Assembly (NCBI GenBank): GCA_050743265.1
Contig: JBOGEN010000200.1
Coordinates: forward strand, 1 to 38,549
Reading direction: 5' to 3'
DNA length: 38,549 nucleotides
From: JBOGEN01 sp050743265
GTDB lineage: Bacteria; Actinomycetota; Actinomycetes; JBOGEN01
The notes under the pieces were generated by a model that saw nothing but the letters and a program-made list of their open reading frames with translations, had not been told where the DNA came from and did not search any database. Shown here in pieces: positions 15,478-24,051 of the stretch; the first letter of the stretch is position 1; every line of letters begins with the position of its first letter. Made by a program: the position numbers and the translations under genes.

Positions 15478-17739
15478 TCAGGCTGGCTGAGGGGTACGTG
15501 CATGCGCCCCGAGCCAGGCGAGGAGTTGTTCGGTGGGCATGGGACGGGCGAGGTGGTAGCCCTGCGCCAGGTCACAGCCGAGTCGTGCGAGCTGGTCGAG
15601 CGTGGGTTGGTCTTCGATGCCCTCGGCGACCACGCGCAGCCCGAGGGCGTGGGAGAGGTCGATCAGCGAGGTGACGATGGCGGCTGCCTTGGGGTCGGTG
15701 AGGATGCGGTGGACGAAGGAACGGTCCAGCTTGATCACGTCGACCGGCAGCGTCTGCAGGTGGGTGAGGGAGGAGAAGCCGGTGCCGAAGTCGTCCAGGG
15801 CAACGCGCATGCCGAGCGCTCGCAGCTGGGTGAGGACATCGGCGGTGCGGTGGCGATCGGCGAGGAAGACCTGTTCGGTGATCTCGAGCTCGAGGTAGGC
15901 AGGGTCCAGTCCGCTGTGGTGCAGGATCTGGCCGATCTGGTGGGGAAGGTCGACATCGAGGAGGTTCGTGGGGGAGAGGTTGACCGCCACCGGCACCTGC
16001 AGGCCGAGATCGAACAGTCCGCGGGCCATGGCCGTGGCCTGCCCGAGGACCGCGAGGCTGAGGCGGGGCATCAGGCCGCCCTGTTCGGCGGCGGTCAGGA
16101 ACTGGTCCGGGCTGAGGAGACCCTGGGCGGGATGCTGCCAGCGAACCAGGGCCTCGACGCCCACGCAGCCACCGTGGGTGAGGCTGACCTGGGGCTGGTA
16201 GTAGAGGACGAGCTCGCCGGCGTCGATGGCGTTGTCGAGCTCACGGACGGTCTGCAGGTTGGCAGCGGCGTCCCGGTCGTCGTCGCGGCTGAAGAGGTGG
16301 ATGCCGGCCGTCGTGGTCTTCGCCCTGGCCAGCGCGTCCTGTGCGTCCGTGGCCAGTCGCAGGGTGCGGGATCCCGAGGCCACGGCGATGCCGATATTGA
16401 CGTCGAGGATGAGGCGCAGACCGGTGACCTCGAGGGGGTGGCGGAACGCGGCGATCACCCGCGTCGCGGACTGCTCGGCAGCGACGCGCTGAGCCTCGGG
16501 AACCAGCAGGGCGAACTGATCGGCACTGATGCGGGCCAAGGTCTGTCCAGGCTCGGCAAGGGCGGCCAGCCGCCGGCCAGCCTCGCGAAGCAGCTCGTCT
16601 CCCGTGCGGGAACCGAGCGAGTCGTTGATCTCCGCGAAGGTCTTGAGGTCGATGAGCAGCAGCGCGGTGGTGGCGTTCAGGTCTTCGTGGCTGAGATCGC
16701 CGATCTCCTGGTCCAAGGCGCGGCGGTTTGCCAGCCCGGTGAGCTCGTCCGTACGCGACTGGCGGCGCAGGTCGGCCAGCGCCATCACCTCACGGAAGGT
16801 GACACCAGCCCGCACGAAAGCGGCGGCCAGGGCGGCCCCGATCAGTCCGGCGGCCAGCACACCCTCTCCCGACGCCGAGTAGGCGAGCGTCCCCAGCGCG
16901 AGGAAGGCGAACACCGACGGGACTGCCAACACCGCCCACCCGTGCGGGGCAGACCGTGATGCGGCGTGCGTGCGGGCGGCGGCTGATGCGGCAATGAACG
17001 CGCCACCCAGCGCCCAGGCACCGTCGACCGCGCTTCCTGGGTGGTAGGTGCCCGCGGCGACCTGAGTGAGGAACCAGGAGTCAGCGGCGGCGAAGAGCAC
17101 AAGGCCCCCGGCGAGCAGCCACCACTTCAGACCGGCGCGCGGTCCGAGCAGCGCCAGTGCACCCAACACGAGAAGCAACAGGATGAGGTCGCCGACCGGG
17201 TAGGCGAGGTTGGTCGCCACCGCGGCGAACGACCCCGCAGCCGCCCCATCCGCGATCCGACCGAAGGCAATGGCTGCGGCGATGCCTGCACCACCCAAGC
17301 CCGCGATCAGTCCATCGAGCCACATGCTCGCTTGGAATCGGGGCTCGGCGTGGCGGACGAACAGGACGATGGCCACAAACGCGCACGGGTAGAAGGACAG
17401 CCACAACCCGTCGGCGGGCGAGGGGTAGGGGGGCTCATGCATGAGCTGGGTGATCAGCGAGAAGTACACGCCCCCGGAGGCGTACAGGAACATCCCCACG
17501 CCCAGAGCCAGCCACCCAGCGCGGGCTCGGGGGATCATCCAGGCCCGGAGTAGGCACGTCGCCGACGAGGCGTAGAACACGGTGAGGTACACCGCGATCT
17601 CCCACAGTCGCGAATAGCCCGGCTCCCCCCGGATCCCGGGAATCAGCACCGACGCCACATAGGCCAGCGCGGCCACAACAGAGAGCCCGCAAGAGACCGT
17701 GACGGCCAGAGGACGAGTCCGATGCGATTCCGTGCTCAT
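15478..17739 (-). CDS. Membrane-bound c-di-GMP protein: degenerate GGDEF plus intact EAL
   Basis: A 753-residue protein. Residues about 12-310 form a membrane sensor of roughly 8-9 hydrophobic segments, residues about 325-490 a GGDEF domain and residues about 500-745 an EAL domain. The GGDEF signature is degraded to SADQF (405-409) with no RxxD inhibition site, so cyclase activity is unlikely. The EAL domain keeps Glu529 (VGVEALVRW), the NLSPTNL and ELEITEQVF motifs, DDFGTG (649-654), Lys670 and VVAEGIED, so it should hydrolyse c-di-GMP. The ATG at 17739 is preferred for its GGGGGGA site; an upstream ATG at 17793 is possible. It is a paralogue of the divergent protein at 21115, sharing P-PSPAD-like and YPxGD motifs in the sensor region. 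Confidence 0.9.
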   Translation of the reverse strand: MSTESHRTRPLAVTVSCGLSVVAALAYVASVLIPGIRGEPGYSRLWEIAVYLTVFYASSATCLLRAWMIPRARAGWLALGVGMFLYASGGVYFSLITQLMHEPPYPSPADGLWLSFYPCAFVAIVLFVRHAEPRFQASMWLDGLIAGLGGAGIAAAIAFGRIADGAAAGSFAAVATNLAYPVGDLILLLLVLGALALLGPRAGLKWWLLAGGLVLFAAADSWFLTQVAAGTYHPGSAVDGAWALGGAFIAASAAARTHAASRSAPHGWAVLAVPSVFAFLALGTLAYSASGEGVLAAGLIGAALAAAFVRAGVTFREVMALADLRRQSRTDELTGLANRRALDQEIGDLSHEDLNATTALLLIDLKTFAEINDSLGSRTGDELLREAGRRLAALAEPGQTLARISADQFALLVPEAQRVAAEQSATRVIAAFRHPLEVTGLRLILDVNIGIAVASGSRTLRLATDAQDALARAKTTTAGIHLFSRDDDRDAAANLQTVRELDNAIDAGELVLYYQPQVSLTHGGCVGVEALVRWQHPAQGLLSPDQFLTAAEQGGLMPRLSLAVLGQATAMARGLFDLGLQVPVAVNLSPTNLLDVDLPHQIGQILHHSGLDPAYLELEITEQVFLADRHRTADVLTQLRALGMRVALDDFGTGFSSLTHLQTLPVDVIKLDRSFVHRILTDPKAAAIVTSLIDLSHALGLRVVAEGIEDQPTLDQLARLGCDLAQGYHLARPMPTEQLLAWLGAHARTPQPA

Positions 17740-17763
17740 CCGTCCCCCCGCTGCGTGATCTTG

Positions 17764-17782
17764 GTACGCGACTCCCGCGTAC
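17764..17782 (-). promoter_or_regulatory. 7-bp inverted repeat just upstream of the EAL gene
   Basis: GTACGCG at 17764-17770 and CGCGTAC at 17776-17782 are perfect complements separated by 5 nt, centred about 34 nt before the EAL gene start. It could be an operator or a leader hairpin. It lies in the 279-nt divergent gap with the oxoamine synthase gene; no other clear control element was recognised there, and no c-di-GMP riboswitch core was found. Confidence 0.4.
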
Positions 17783-18018
17783 AGAGTGGCCATCGGCGTC
17801 TTGCGGCAGAAACCTGAGCCTCACCTTCGGGCTGCGACGGCTGGCCGGCCCGTTCCGTGATCATCCGGAAGCGTGATCGGCCCGACGACGCGCGGGCGTC
17901 CTCAACTCGCGGCCCCGGGATGCCGATGTCGTGGCGACCTGCTCCCGAGCAGCAGGGCATCTTTCCCCCGCACCGCCGAGGTCGCATTGCCGGCCGGCCA
18001 CCGAGAGGACCCCACGCG

Positions 18019-19275
18019 ATGAGCTCCACCATCCTGAGCAGTGCCCAGAGGCTGGCGCCGGGCAGCGTCGCGCGATGGGACGACCTGGACCGGCTACGCC
18101 GACAGAGCCCGCTCTACGACGCCGTGATCGAGGAGATCGACGGACGCCGCATCAGGATCGGGAACCACTGGCTGTCCGACTTCGGCTCCTGCAACTACCT
18201 CGGCTTCGACCTGGACCCCGAGGTGATGGCCGCGATCGACCCGGCCGTCGCGAAGTGGGGCACGCACCCGTCCTGGTCGCGCCTGCTCGGCAGCCCCCGG
18301 ATCTGCGTGGACATCGAGGACCGTCTCACCGACCTGCTCGGGGCGCCCGACACGCTCGTCCTGCCGACGATCACGCACATCCACCACGCGGTCATCCCGA
18401 TCCTCGCCGGCCAGGGCACGATCTTCATGGACGCCAAGGCGCACAAGACGATCTATGACGGCACCACGATCGCCCGCGGCCGAGGCGCCACCGTCGTGAG
18501 GTTCGAGGCCGACAACGCCGACGACCTCGCGCACTCGCTGCGCGCCGCGGACCCCCGCCACCGCCGCCTCGTCGTGATGGACGGCGTGAACAGCATGACC
18601 GGCAACGCGGCGGACCTGGCGACGTTCGCACGGGTCTGCCGGGAGAACGACGCCCTGCTCTACGTGGACGACGCGCACGGCTTCGGTGTCATCGGTGAGC
18701 AGCCGAGCCCGGGACATCCGTACGGGCTCCGCGGCAACAGCATCGTCAAGTTGGCCGGCGAGTCCTACGACAACGTGGTGCTCGTCGGTGGCTTCTCCAA
18801 GGCGTACTCGTCGCTGCTCGCGTTCCTCGCGCTGCCGACCAGCCTGAAGAACCTGCTCAAGGTCGCGGCCGCACCGTACCTGTACTCGGGCCCGTCACCG
18901 ACGGCATCGCTGGCGACGGTGATGGCCGGGCTGGACGTCAACGAGAGCCGCGGGGACGCGATCCGCACCGACCTGCACCGCAAGACCGCTCGGGTGCTCG
19001 ACACCGTGCACGCCCTCGGGGTGCACACGCCGAACACCTCTGACCTCCCGATCATCGAACTGCCGCTGGAGAACCCGGACGACGTCGACGCCGTCGGGGA
19101 GTTCCTCTTCGACCGGGGCGTCTACGTGACGCTGGCCGCGTACCCGATCGTGCCGCGCGACGAGGTCGGCTTCCGCATTCAGGTCACCGCGGCGAACACG
19201 GACGAGGAGATCACGCAGCTCTGCCAGGTGCTGCGCGACCTCGTCGAGAGGTTCCCACTGCAGAAGGCAGCCTAG
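18019..19275 (+). CDS. PLP-dependent alpha-oxoamine synthase family protein
   Basis: A 418-residue fold-type I PLP enzyme of the alpha-oxoamine synthase group (8-amino-7-oxononanoate synthase, serine palmitoyltransferase, ALA synthase, CqsA). Evidence is GSCNYLGFDLDPEV near residue 57, the VDDAHGFGV motif (Asp217 and His220 contact PLP), and the Schiff-base Lys261 in VGGFSKAYSS. These enzymes join an amino acid to an acyl-CoA with loss of CO2 to make an aminoketone. The ATG at 18019 is chosen because the oxoamine synthase fold begins shortly after; an earlier in-frame ATG exists at 17857. No biotin genes flank it. Instead an MFS exporter overlaps its stop by 1 nt, suggesting synthesis and export of a small molecule. 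Confidence 0.85.
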   Translation: MSSTILSSAQRLAPGSVARWDDLDRLRRQSPLYDAVIEEIDGRRIRIGNHWLSDFGSCNYLGFDLDPEVMAAIDPAVAKWGTHPSWSRLLGSPRICVDIEDRLTDLLGAPDTLVLPTITHIHHAVIPILAGQGTIFMDAKAHKTIYDGTTIARGRGATVVRFEADNADDLAHSLRAADPRHRRLVVMDGVNSMTGNAADLATFARVCRENDALLYVDDAHGFGVIGEQPSPGHPYGLRGNSIVKLAGESYDNVVLVGGFSKAYSSLLAFLALPTSLKNLLKVAAAPYLYSGPSPTASLATVMAGLDVNESRGDAIRTDLHRKTARVLDTVHALGVHTPNTSDLPIIELPLENPDDVDAVGEFLFDRGVYVTLAAYPIVPRDEVGFRIQVTAANTDEEITQLCQVLRDLVERFPLQKAA

Positions 19276-20600
19276 TGCGCGTCGTCGACGAGGACGGGCA
19301 TCCCGGCCGGGTCGCCCTGCTGCGTCCACTGCGGCTGCGGGACTTCCGCCTGCTCTGGACGGGCATGACGCTGTCCCTGCTCGGTGACGGCGTCCTGCTC
19401 GTGGCGATGGCCTGGCAGGCGTACGACCTGGTCAACCGCCCGGTCGCGATGTCCCTCGTCGGGGTGGCTCTCACGGCGCCGCAGGTGGCGCTGCTCCTCG
19501 TCGGCGGCGTGGTGGCCGATCGGTTCGAGCGACGACGCGTGATGCTGCTCGCGGACGCCGTCCGCGGGGTGTGCCTCGCCCTGCTCGCCGTCCTCGCCCT
19601 CACGCAGACGCTCGAGTTCTGGCACCTCCTGGCGGTGGCCGCCGTGTACGGGGCGGCCGCGGGCTTCTTCATGCCGGCCTTCGACGCGATCGTGCCCGAG
19701 ATCGTCCCAGCGGAGCGGCTGCCCGAGGCGAACGCACTGGACCAGTTCGCCCGTCCGGCGGCACTGTGGCTGGCCGGGCCCGCACTCGGAGGCATCCTTG
19801 TCGGGACGGCCGGCGCCGGCTGGGCGTTCGCGCTCGACGCGGCCACGTTCGCCGTGTCGGTCGCATGCCTGGCCCGGGTCACACCGCGCCCGCGGCAGCG
19901 TGCTGCCGCCGCCGTGCGCATGACCGTGCGCGGCGCCTGGGCGGAGACTCGGGAGGGCTTCGCCTTCGTTCGGCGCCACAGCTGGCTGTGGGCGACGTTC
20001 ATCGCGGCGTCGTTCACGTACCTGCTCTTCCTCGGCCCCACCGAGGTCCTGCTGCCGTACCTGGTGAAGAACGACCTTGGCGGCAGCGCGCACGATCTCG
20101 GCGTCATCCTCGCCGCAGGCGGAGTGGGCGCGCTGCTCGCCGCGCTCGTCATCGGCCAGGCCGGTGTCCCGCGACGGGTGATGTCGTTCACCTACCTGGC
20201 CTGGGCGCTGGGCACGCTCGCCGTCGCCGGGTATGGCTTGGCCTCGTCCGGCTGGCAGCTGATGCTCGTCGCCGCCGTGGTCAGTGGGTGCGAGGCCGTG
20301 GGGGCAGTGGCCTGGACGACGACCAAGCAGCGGCGTGTCCCCGCGGAGCTCATGGGCCGCGTCTCCTCACTCGACTGGCTCATCTCGACCGCGCTCGTGC
20401 CGGTCTCGTTCGCGCTCACCGCGCCCGTGGCCGCGGCCGTGGGCGTGCGGTCGGCGCTGGTCGGCGCTGGGGTACTCGGAGCCGCGGTGACGCTCGCGTT
20501 CCTGTTCGTCCCTGGGGTCCGCGCGCCTGAGCGCGCCAGCGCGAGTCAGCCGGACGCTGAACCCACGACCGAGCCTGCTCTCGTCGAGCAGGTCGCGTGA
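19275..20600 (+). CDS. MFS transporter (DHA3/enterobactin-exporter-like family)
   Basis: A 441-residue membrane protein with about 12 hydrophobic segments. It starts LLRPLRLRDFRLLWTGMTLS and has the loop 2-3 motif VADRFERRRVMLLAD, both typical of MFS_3/EntS-type exporters. Such proteins usually expel small metabolites, siderophores or drugs using the proton gradient. The GTG at 19275 shares its G with the TAG stop of the oxoamine synthase, and the gene's TGA overlaps the next ATG, so the three genes are one coupled unit. The C-terminal tail is Glu/Ala-rich and cytoplasmic. The cargo is most plausibly the synthase product (inference). Confidence 0.9.
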   Translation: MRVVDEDGHPGRVALLRPLRLRDFRLLWTGMTLSLLGDGVLLVAMAWQAYDLVNRPVAMSLVGVALTAPQVALLLVGGVVADRFERRRVMLLADAVRGVCLALLAVLALTQTLEFWHLLAVAAVYGAAAGFFMPAFDAIVPEIVPAERLPEANALDQFARPAALWLAGPALGGILVGTAGAGWAFALDAATFAVSVACLARVTPRPRQRAAAAVRMTVRGAWAETREGFAFVRRHSWLWATFIAASFTYLLFLGPTEVLLPYLVKNDLGGSAHDLGVILAAGGVGALLAALVIGQAGVPRRVMSFTYLAWALGTLAVAGYGLASSGWQLMLVAAVVSGCEAVGAVAWTTTKQRRVPAELMGRVSSLDWLISTALVPVSFALTAPVAAAVGVRSALVGAGVLGAAVTLAFLFVPGVRAPERASASQPDAEPTTEPALVEQVA

Positions 20601-21055
20601 TGACCCCGCTCACCACCGTCGCGCTTACGCCCGTCGAGGCCGGGCGCGCCGTGGATGCCATGGGTGCGGCGTTCGCCTCCGGTGAGGCTGCGCGGGTGCT
20701 CGGCCACTTTGTCGACAGCGACGACATCGCGTACGCCGGGTCGGAGCCGGGCGAGGTCGCGGTCGGACGCGCCGCGGTAGCGGACCTGCTCGCCGACCTC
20801 TTCGCCCGGGACGAGCGCTACGACTGGCACGCCGCCGAGGTGTACGTGCTGCCGCTGGGCGCGCGTGCCGTCGTGGTGGCTGAGACGACGTTGCGCGTGA
20901 CCCCCATCGGTGACCCCGCCAGAACCGTCGAGCACGTCCCGTACCGGCTCAGCGGCCTGCTCGAGCACGACGGAGTCGGGTGGCGGTGGCGTACCTGCCA
21001 AGGAGCCGAGCTCCTCTCGCCAGCCGAGGACGTGCGATATGCCCCAGGGGACTGA
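20600..21055 (+). CDS. SnoaL-like / NTF2-fold small protein
   Basis: A 151-residue protein with the cone-shaped NTF2/SnoaL pattern: two N-terminal helices (AVDAMGAAFASGEAARVLGHF), a DIAYAGSEPGEVAVGRAAV segment, then long beta strands (VVVAETTLRVT and YRLSGLLEHDGVGWRWRTCQG). The fold serves as ketosteroid-isomerase-like or cyclase-type enzymes and as ligand-binding proteins, so no single reaction can be assigned. The ATG at 20600 overlaps the MFS stop (TGATG); a GTG one codon earlier is equally possible. It could modify the oxoamine product or bind it. It is followed after 59 nt by the GGDEF-EAL gene. Confidence 0.75.
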   Translation: MTPLTTVALTPVEAGRAVDAMGAAFASGEAARVLGHFVDSDDIAYAGSEPGEVAVGRAAVADLLADLFARDERYDWHAAEVYVLPLGARAVVVAETTLRVTPIGDPARTVEHVPYRLSGLLEHDGVGWRWRTCQGAELLSPAEDVRYAPGD

Positions 21056-21114
21056 ATGGGGGTCACCCGATTGGTGGCTAGTGCGACCCGCACGTCGCCG
21101 TCGATGAGGTGGAC

Positions 21115-23385
21115 ATGGATCGTTCCCGGGTGGTCCTCCTCGCCACGCTGCTGGCCGCGGGCGTCTACGCCTCCGGCGGTGTGTTCGGCTGGTCGCAGAC
21201 CCGAGCGGGGTTCTGGGCCGGGACCATCCTCATGGTCGCCGGGCCGGTGGTCGGGGGGCTGCTCGCCATCACCCGGGCCTTTCGGCTTCGCGGGCGTGCC
21301 CGTGCCTCCTGGCTCCTGCTGGGCGCCGGAGCCTGCGCGTGGGCGGCCGGGCAGGCCAGCTACTCCTTCTACGAGCTCGCGCTCAAGTCCTCGCCTCCGT
21401 TCCCCGGCCCCCCGGACGTGGGGTTCCTCTCCGCCTCGGTGCTGCTGGCCGCGGGCGCGTTCTGCTACCCCTCGGTGCACGGACGTGGATGGTCGTTCGC
21501 CAGGTCGGGGCTGGACGCCGGCCTGATCATGGTCTCGATGCTGCTGATCAGCTGGTCCGTGGTCATCGGCGGGATCTACGCCGCCGGCGGCCAGGAATGG
21601 ACCGAGCGTGCGGTCGCGGTGGCCTACCCCTGCGGGGACGTGCTCGTGCTGAGCATGCTGCTGCTCGCCGTGCGTCGTACCGCGGTGGGAGGGCGCGAGC
21701 CGCTGAGCGTGCTGCTCGTCGGCATGGTGCTGCTCGTCGTCGGGGACACGGGCTACCTGCTGCTGACCGCGCAGGACGCGTACTACACCGGAAACCCGAT
21801 CGACATCGGCTGGTGGGCCGGGTTGCTCCTCGTGGGCGTGGCTGCGACCACCTACAAGGACCGCGGCGCGCCCCACGGTGCGCCGTCGCTGCGCCCCTGG
21901 GCCATCTTCGTCCCCTACGGGGTGACCGTGATCGCCCTGACCGTCGCGACCTGGCACGCCATCGCCGCGGGGGCTCTGGAGGTCTCCCAGTTCCAGGTGT
22001 GGCTTGCCGGCGCGGTCGTCCTCCTCCTGCTGGCCCGCCAGTCCGTGGTGGCGCTCGACAGCGTGAGCCTCACCGGTCAGCTGCGCCGCCGCGAGGACGA
22101 GCTGCGCCACCACGCGTACCACGACCCGCTCACCCAGCTGCCGAACCGGCGCAGCCTGCGCGACCACCTCGACGCCGAGATGATGGGCGGTCGGCGGGGG
22201 GAGGCGGTCTGCTTCATCGACCTCGACGGCTTCAAGGAGGTCAACGACACCCTGGGCCACCAGGGCGGCGACGTCCTGCTCCAGGAGGTGGCCGACCGGA
22301 TGCGTCAGGCCGTACGCGGAGACGACGTGGTCGCCCGCCTCGGCGGGGACGAGTTCGCGGTGGTCCTCGCGACCGGCAGCGACCCCCACCAGGCGGCCGA
22401 CCGGCTGCTGGCCCGGCTGCGTGAGCCGTTCCACATCGGCGGCGCGACGGTGAGCGTCAGCGGCAGCATCGGCATCGCCCCCTGGTCCTCCGCCGAGTCC
22501 GGTGAGGAGCTCCTGCGCAACGCCGACCTGGCGATGTACCGGGCGAAGAACGGCGGCCGGGACCAGGCCAGCAGCTACGAGCCGGCCCTGCACGAGCAAG
22601 CCCTCGACCGGCTGTCCCTCCAGGTCGCCCTGCGGGAGGCCCTCGACCACCACGAGTTCAGCCTGCACTACCAGCCCCTGGTCGACGTCACCACAGGCAC
22701 CGTGATCGGTGTCGAGGCTCTGGTGCGCTGGGAGCGGGACGGGACGCTGCTGCCCCCGGCAGAGTTCCTGTACGTCGCCGAGGACACCGGCCTCATCGTG
22801 CCGCTCGGGGACTGGATCCTCGACACCGCCTGCGCCGACCTCGCCACCTGGCACGCCACCGGACACCCCGACCTCGCCCTCGCGGTCAACATCGCGGCGG
22901 GCCAGCTCAACACCTCCGACCTCGCCGCGCGGGTGGCCGCCACCCTGGGACGTCGAGGCATCTCCCCCGACAGGCTCACCTTCGAGATCACCGACAGCGT
23001 CCTCCTCGGCAGCCAACCCCGGACCCACACCGCACTCGAAGAGCTTGCCGGCCTCGGCATCGGACTCGCCCTCGACGACTTCGGCACCGGCCACGCCTCC
23101 CTGCCCACCTTGCGCGCCCTGCCCTTCACCACCATCAAGATCGACGGCAGCATCACCGCCGAGCTCGAGCACGGCCCCTCCGCACTGGTCAACGGCATCA
23201 CGGCCCTCGCCGGCCACCTCGGCCTCAAAGTCGTCGCCGAAGGCGTGGAAACCCCCTACCAGCACGCCATGCTGCGTACGGCGGGCATCGGCCAGGCCCA
23301 GGGCTTCCACTACGCGCGGCCCGTCCCCACCAAGGATGTCCAGCACCTGCTCCTCCAGGCCACCCCCGCCCTCACCAGCCCCTGA
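21115..23385 (+). CDS. Membrane-bound bifunctional GGDEF-EAL c-di-GMP enzyme
   Basis: A 756-residue protein: about 8-9 hydrophobic segments (residues 5-310), a GGDEF domain (about 330-490) and an EAL domain (about 500-745). The cyclase active site GGDEF is intact at 410-414, and an RxxD product-inhibition site sits exactly five residues before it (Arg401, Asp404). The EAL domain keeps Glu534 (IGVEALVRWE), FEITDSVLL, DDFGTG and VVAEGVET. It can therefore in principle both make and degrade c-di-GMP, switched by the membrane sensor. The ATG at 21115 is supported by GAGG 5 nt upstream; a GTG at 21109 is the alternative. The 59-nt gap to the SnoaL-like gene suggests possible cotranscription with the synthase-exporter cassette. 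Confidence 0.93.
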   Translation: MDRSRVVLLATLLAAGVYASGGVFGWSQTRAGFWAGTILMVAGPVVGGLLAITRAFRLRGRARASWLLLGAGACAWAAGQASYSFYELALKSSPPFPGPPDVGFLSASVLLAAGAFCYPSVHGRGWSFARSGLDAGLIMVSMLLISWSVVIGGIYAAGGQEWTERAVAVAYPCGDVLVLSMLLLAVRRTAVGGREPLSVLLVGMVLLVVGDTGYLLLTAQDAYYTGNPIDIGWWAGLLLVGVAATTYKDRGAPHGAPSLRPWAIFVPYGVTVIALTVATWHAIAAGALEVSQFQVWLAGAVVLLLLARQSVVALDSVSLTGQLRRREDELRHHAYHDPLTQLPNRRSLRDHLDAEMMGGRRGEAVCFIDLDGFKEVNDTLGHQGGDVLLQEVADRMRQAVRGDDVVARLGGDEFAVVLATGSDPHQAADRLLARLREPFHIGGATVSVSGSIGIAPWSSAESGEELLRNADLAMYRAKNGGRDQASSYEPALHEQALDRLSLQVALREALDHHEFSLHYQPLVDVTTGTVIGVEALVRWERDGTLLPPAEFLYVAEDTGLIVPLGDWILDTACADLATWHATGHPDLALAVNIAAGQLNTSDLAARVAATLGRRGISPDRLTFEITDSVLLGSQPRTHTALEELAGLGIGLALDDFGTGHASLPTLRALPFTTIKIDGSITAELEHGPSALVNGITALAGHLGLKVVAEGVETPYQHAMLRTAGIGQAQGFHYARPVPTKDVQHLLLQATPALTSP

Positions 23386-23549
23386 CCAGGCGGGGTACGC
23401 CACCCGGGTACCGCCGGAGGTTTCCCCGGCAACCCTCTCCGACCCGCCCGATCCTGACTTCCGAGAAAATCTTCACTTCTCCGAGGACAGACTGAAGGGT
23501 CGGCCGCCGGCGTGGCCCGGCGGGAATGGACCATGACGAAGGGCGCGAC

Positions 23550-23837
23550 ATGGCAGAACTGGCACATCTGAGTCAGCAGTGGGTGGCTGCAGCCGACGAC
23601 AGCCTGGTCAACCTTGCGCACGTGGCCACTGTCCGCGTCTGGCACCGAGAGGGTGACGACGTCTGGGTCGTCGTGGCGACCTGGGACGCGAACCGACCGG
23701 ACATCTCTCTCAGCGAGCATTCGACGGAAGCCGGCGCGCGGGAGTACGTGCAGACGTTGGGCAAGCAGCTCGGCGCGGTCCCGCGCCCAGGTTCATCGGC
23801 CCCGTCGTTCGCCCGCACCAGAGACCCTCGAGCATGA
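23550..23837 (+). CDS. Small protein of unknown function
   Basis: A 95-residue protein not recognised as a named family. The centre reads as alternating beta strands (SLVNLAHVATVRVWHREGDDVWVVV), reminiscent of small actinobacterial proteins with a VNL-x-HV-x-x-I/V strand pair, followed by a helix (AGAREYVQTLGKQL) and a basic, Pro/Ser-rich tail. No signal peptide or membrane segment is seen. The ATG at 23550 is chosen for an AAGGG site 6 nt upstream; an in-frame ATG at 23526 is possible. It stands alone between the GGDEF-EAL gene (164-nt gap with an AT-richer stretch) and the G5 protein gene. Confidence 0.6.
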   Translation: MAELAHLSQQWVAAADDSLVNLAHVATVRVWHREGDDVWVVVATWDANRPDISLSEHSTEAGAREYVQTLGKQLGAVPRPGSSAPSFARTRDPRA

Positions 23838-23985
23838 CGCGGCTGCACGGTCAAGCGGCGTGGCATTAACGGCGGTTCCACGCGGCGAGTGCACCGGAGC
23901 GTTCTCACGGCTCGCGTATGGCTCGTGACAATGAGGTGCCTTTTCCGACACTCCACGTAGTTCCCGAGGTACAGATTGCACCATT

Positions 23986-24014
23986 TTGACCCTCCTGTCT
24001 GGACCGGTTATGGT
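23986..24014 (+). promoter_or_regulatory. Strong sigma-70-type promoter with overlapping inverted repeat
   Basis: TTGACC at 23986-23991 and TATGGT at 24009-24014 are separated by exactly 17 bp, near the ideal for a housekeeping sigma factor. It is about 38 nt before the GTG of the G5-domain gene. The arms GGACC (24001-24005) and GGTCC (24012-24016) form an inverted repeat that covers the -10 box, so a regulator bound here would block the promoter. The preceding 23838-23985 stretch shows only a weak GCGTGG/CCACGC hairpin (about 23861-23886). Confidence 0.7.
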
Positions 24015-24051
24015 CCGGGCTTTATTTCCCGAATGTGGAGGCCGGAGGGTC

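Noticed and set aside
18019..19275. Calling the oxoamine synthase bioF or cqsA
   Set aside because: No biotin genes are nearby, and motifs do not separate it from other members of the family; only the family level is supported.
20818..23403. 861-codon open frame on the minus strand opposite the GGDEF-EAL gene
   Set aside because: Composition is Gly/Val/Asp/Gln repeats without domain signatures, and the opposite strand encodes intact GGDEF and EAL motifs.
23838..24051. Riboswitch (c-di-AMP/ydaO type) before the G5-domain gene, as often found for rpf genes
   Set aside because: The conserved ydaO core was not found, and the promoter at 23986-24014 leaves a leader of only about 30 nt.
23986..24051. 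TTG or ATG starts upstream of 24052 for the G5-domain protein
   Set aside because: The TTG is the -35 hexamer and the ATG is inside the -10 hexamer of a convincing promoter; GTG 24052 has a GGAGG site.
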